From contig NC_060956.1 of the NCBI RefSeq assembly GCF_910589235.1, positions 10,800,499 through 10,864,498 on the forward strand: DNA of 64,000 bases. Reading direction: 5' to 3'. Position 1 is the first letter of the stretch. Every line of letters begins with the position of its first letter. Below are positions 61,660 to 64,000 of the stretch, one piece after another. The notes below the pieces were generated by a model. The model made no database searches. It had not been told where the DNA came from and worked only from the letters and a program-made list of their open reading frames with translations. The DNA is from Vespa crabro. Taxonomy: Eukaryota; Arthropoda; Insecta; Hymenoptera; Vespidae. Both the position numbers and the translations under genes were made by a program.

Positions 61660-63170
61660 ATAAGATTTTATATGTAATATGAAAATTATAATTTTAAATA
61701 CTATTATAATAAGAGCATGATAATAATGTTCATATTTGTATACATATTTAAATATTTATAATTTGTATTATATGTGTATATAAGCATATATAATAATAAA
61801 TAAGTTTTTATATTTTAATATTTTTTGTACTTAATGATTATTATGATTTATTATTGGTAAAATATTATTCATAAATACTTATACAATATTTATATGAAAA
61901 TAAAGGTCTTAGATGTGCGATTAAATATAAATAAATTTTATTATAAGATTTTTACTTAATTTAAATAATAAAAGATACAAATAATTAGGATTGTGATTTA
62001 TTATGAAAGTTTATTTATTTTATAAATAATATAATATAACAAAAAATAGAATTTAATGAAATTATATTTATATATTTGAACAAAAATTAAATGTTTATAA
62101 TGTCTTTATTGTAATATTAAAGCGTAACAGTTATTTTTTGAAATGACGTTTAATAAATATAATCTTTTCAATAATAATAATTTACAGAGAATTGCATTAA
62201 TGTATAATAATTATTGCATCTGAAGTTACTATACTATTTTATAAACTAAAGTTACTGTGAAATGACATTTAACTTTATTAATCGAAATTTTTTTTGTTTA
62301 TATTAACAATAAATGTGCAAATAATGATCATAAAATGGCATTACTTGTGACATTACATGCATGCATGTATTATAAAGATATAAAAGATTTATGTATTTTA
62401 ATTTTTATAAGTATTAACCAATCAATTATGTATACTTATTCAGTGATTATTTTTTTTCTTATTAATTAATTCTTAATCAACTATATTGTTAAAAATGTGT
62501 GTTTACATTAGTTTGTTTACTTGTGCATTATTTGGATAACTATAAATATATAATCGTGTATAAGGTATCATTTAAATACAAATTATTAAATAATGTTTTA
62601 TATTATAGATAAAATGTAAACATAGATCCTTTTTGATGTAAAGGTATTTTAAAGTGAATTTTGAAAATAATATCAAAAATATAAATTTTAACCTAATTTT
62701 CATATTAAAATAATAAATTCCAAATATTTTAACAATAATATGAATGTATCCTTATATATAGTTACTATAGAATTTATAAATTCTTCTATTATTCATTTTT
62801 ATTTATATCTTCAATATTCATATCTTTTAAAGCAAAATATGAATATTTCCTAAGTTATGTAATTATTTATTAAATATATAAATTATAAATTTATTTTAAT
62901 CGGAATATTTCATACATACATAATTTCAAAAAGGCTATAATTTTGTGACATAGTACATACTATCAAATTATATGTGAAATATTTCAAATATATATTATGT
63001 AAATAAAATATAATATCTTCTACAAATTTAATGAGATTCAATTTATTACTAGCTCAAATTTGCCATAAGAAAATTAAGTTGAAACATAAATTCATTTATT
63101 TCTGTTTATTATATTTTTTATGCTATTACTTTTTCTTACATTTCTTATAAATAGTAGTATTAAAGGGTTA

Positions 63171-63241
<71 letters not shown>
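63171..63241. repeat. (TTA)n then (TA)n compound microsatellite
   Basis: About 13 TTA units (63171-63209) switch directly into about 16 TA units. Confidence 0.9.
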
Positions 63242-63243
<2 letters not shown>

Positions 63244-63685
63244 ACCCTCATATTAAAAATTAAATATTAAATTTATATTCAGTTCAGAATTTCATTTATA
63301 AACGCATAAATTCTTTTACAGGTTGAGAATTATATAAATTTATAAATATTAACATTAACTAAACTAATGAGATATATTCAATTAAGGAAGAAATTGTTAT
63401 ATTGGTTGAAATATACATAAAAATTGGATTAATAATAATGATTCTAAAGTTATTAACGAATTATTGTTTTACTTCTTAATATATTTGTCACAAAAGTAAT
63501 TGATATTGCAATCAATAATTTTATCAAAAGTATTACAATTATTTAAAGATTTTAAGTTTCAAAGTTAATAAACCTATTCTTAATAATATTTTTATTACAT
63601 TTCTTTATAAAATAAAAACGTAATTTACTGCTAGTGTCATTGATCTGTTATATCGAAATATTAGATTATACATATATTAGATTTC

Positions 63686-63782
63686 TCAATAAGTAATATG
63701 TTGGAATGTTCAGTAAAAAATACTGTATACAGTGTTGTTTATTTAGATATAAAATACTGGAAATTCCAACGTTACTTATTGA
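63686..63782. mobile_element. Short palindromic TIR element (MITE-like)
   Basis: Left arm 63686-63715 (TCAATAAGTAA, TGTTGGAAT, TTCAGTA) and inverted right arm 63782-63755 (TCAATAAGTAA, CGTTGGAAT, TTCCAGTA) match apart from a 2-3 base gap and single changes. The core contains the perfect palindrome ACTGTATACAGT (63722-63733). The 97-bp size and mariner-style ends (AAGTAA) suggest a non-autonomous mariner derivative; family inferred. Confidence 0.55.
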
Positions 63783-64000
63783 CCAATTCAATACAATATT
63801 GTATTAATTATATTTAGAATAATATATTTTAGGTACATATATATATTTTTTTTCTTATTTAATTTCTAAATATGCATATATTGTCTAGGATGATTTTTTA
63901 ATAGGCCTGGAACAATTGACAAACAATGTCTATTGCAAATTTTCTCAGTTTACTGTTACTGAGAATCATATATATATGTGTATATGTACATATATTGTAC

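Larger units (their letters stand above)
61660..64000. other. Intergenic downstream of LAMTOR2
   Basis: AT-rich sequence containing the LAMTOR2 3' UTR, a microsatellite and a TIR element. No further gene recognised to the window edge. Confidence 0.6.

Overview
The window is strongly AT-rich eukaryotic nuclear DNA: split genes with GT-AG introns, many long (AT)n and (ATA)n microsatellites and CpG-bearing promoters. Protein content (RBBP6/snama, unkempt, MARF1, NDUFB10, LAMTOR2, CEP20) fits an insect. Base composition, microsatellite load and a mariner remnant resembling hymenopteran mariners suggest Hymenoptera, possibly a bee; that last step is inference.

Layout. 972-1576 (+): CEP20/FOPNL. 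2666-14625 (-): RBBP6, 15 coding exons, tail-to-tail with CEP20. 16690-17037 (+): a small two-exon gene I do not recognise, head-to-head with RBBP6. 17.5-25.2 kb: fossil and non-coding territory, with a coding-like relic, a broken mariner transposase, a GC-elevated promoter-like non-coding locus at 20.4-21.6 kb and an intron-bearing CSN5/COPS5 pseudogene. 25.2-34.8 kb: gene desert with a small TIR element and some hairpins. 34795-44735 (-): unkempt, 12 coding exons, with a GC-rich first exon and promoter. 46314-47030 (+): NDUFB10, head-to-head with unkempt. 49666-59119 (-): MARF1, 24 coding exons, tail-to-tail with NDUFB10. 60715-61659 (+): LAMTOR2, head-to-head with MARF1. 61.7-64 kb: intergenic, with a microsatellite and a second short TIR element.

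The genes are mostly housekeeping: centrosome (CEP20), RNA 3'-end processing and ubiquitin ligation (RBBP6), RNA-binding translational control (unkempt), RNA decay (MARF1), complex I (NDUFB10) and lysosomal mTORC1 signalling (LAMTOR2). They alternate in head-to-head and tail-to-tail pairs and do not form a pathway cluster. Exon models were built by hand from splice sites. In every model the reading phase is kept across all junctions and the total length is a multiple of three. I found no CRISPR array, operon or gene cluster that looks like a new system. The most useful leads are the GC-AG intron and internal promoter-like site in RBBP6, the promoter-like non-coding locus at 20.4 kb, the CSN5 pseudogene with decayed splice sites, the unrecognised small gene, and several undescribed-looking repeats.
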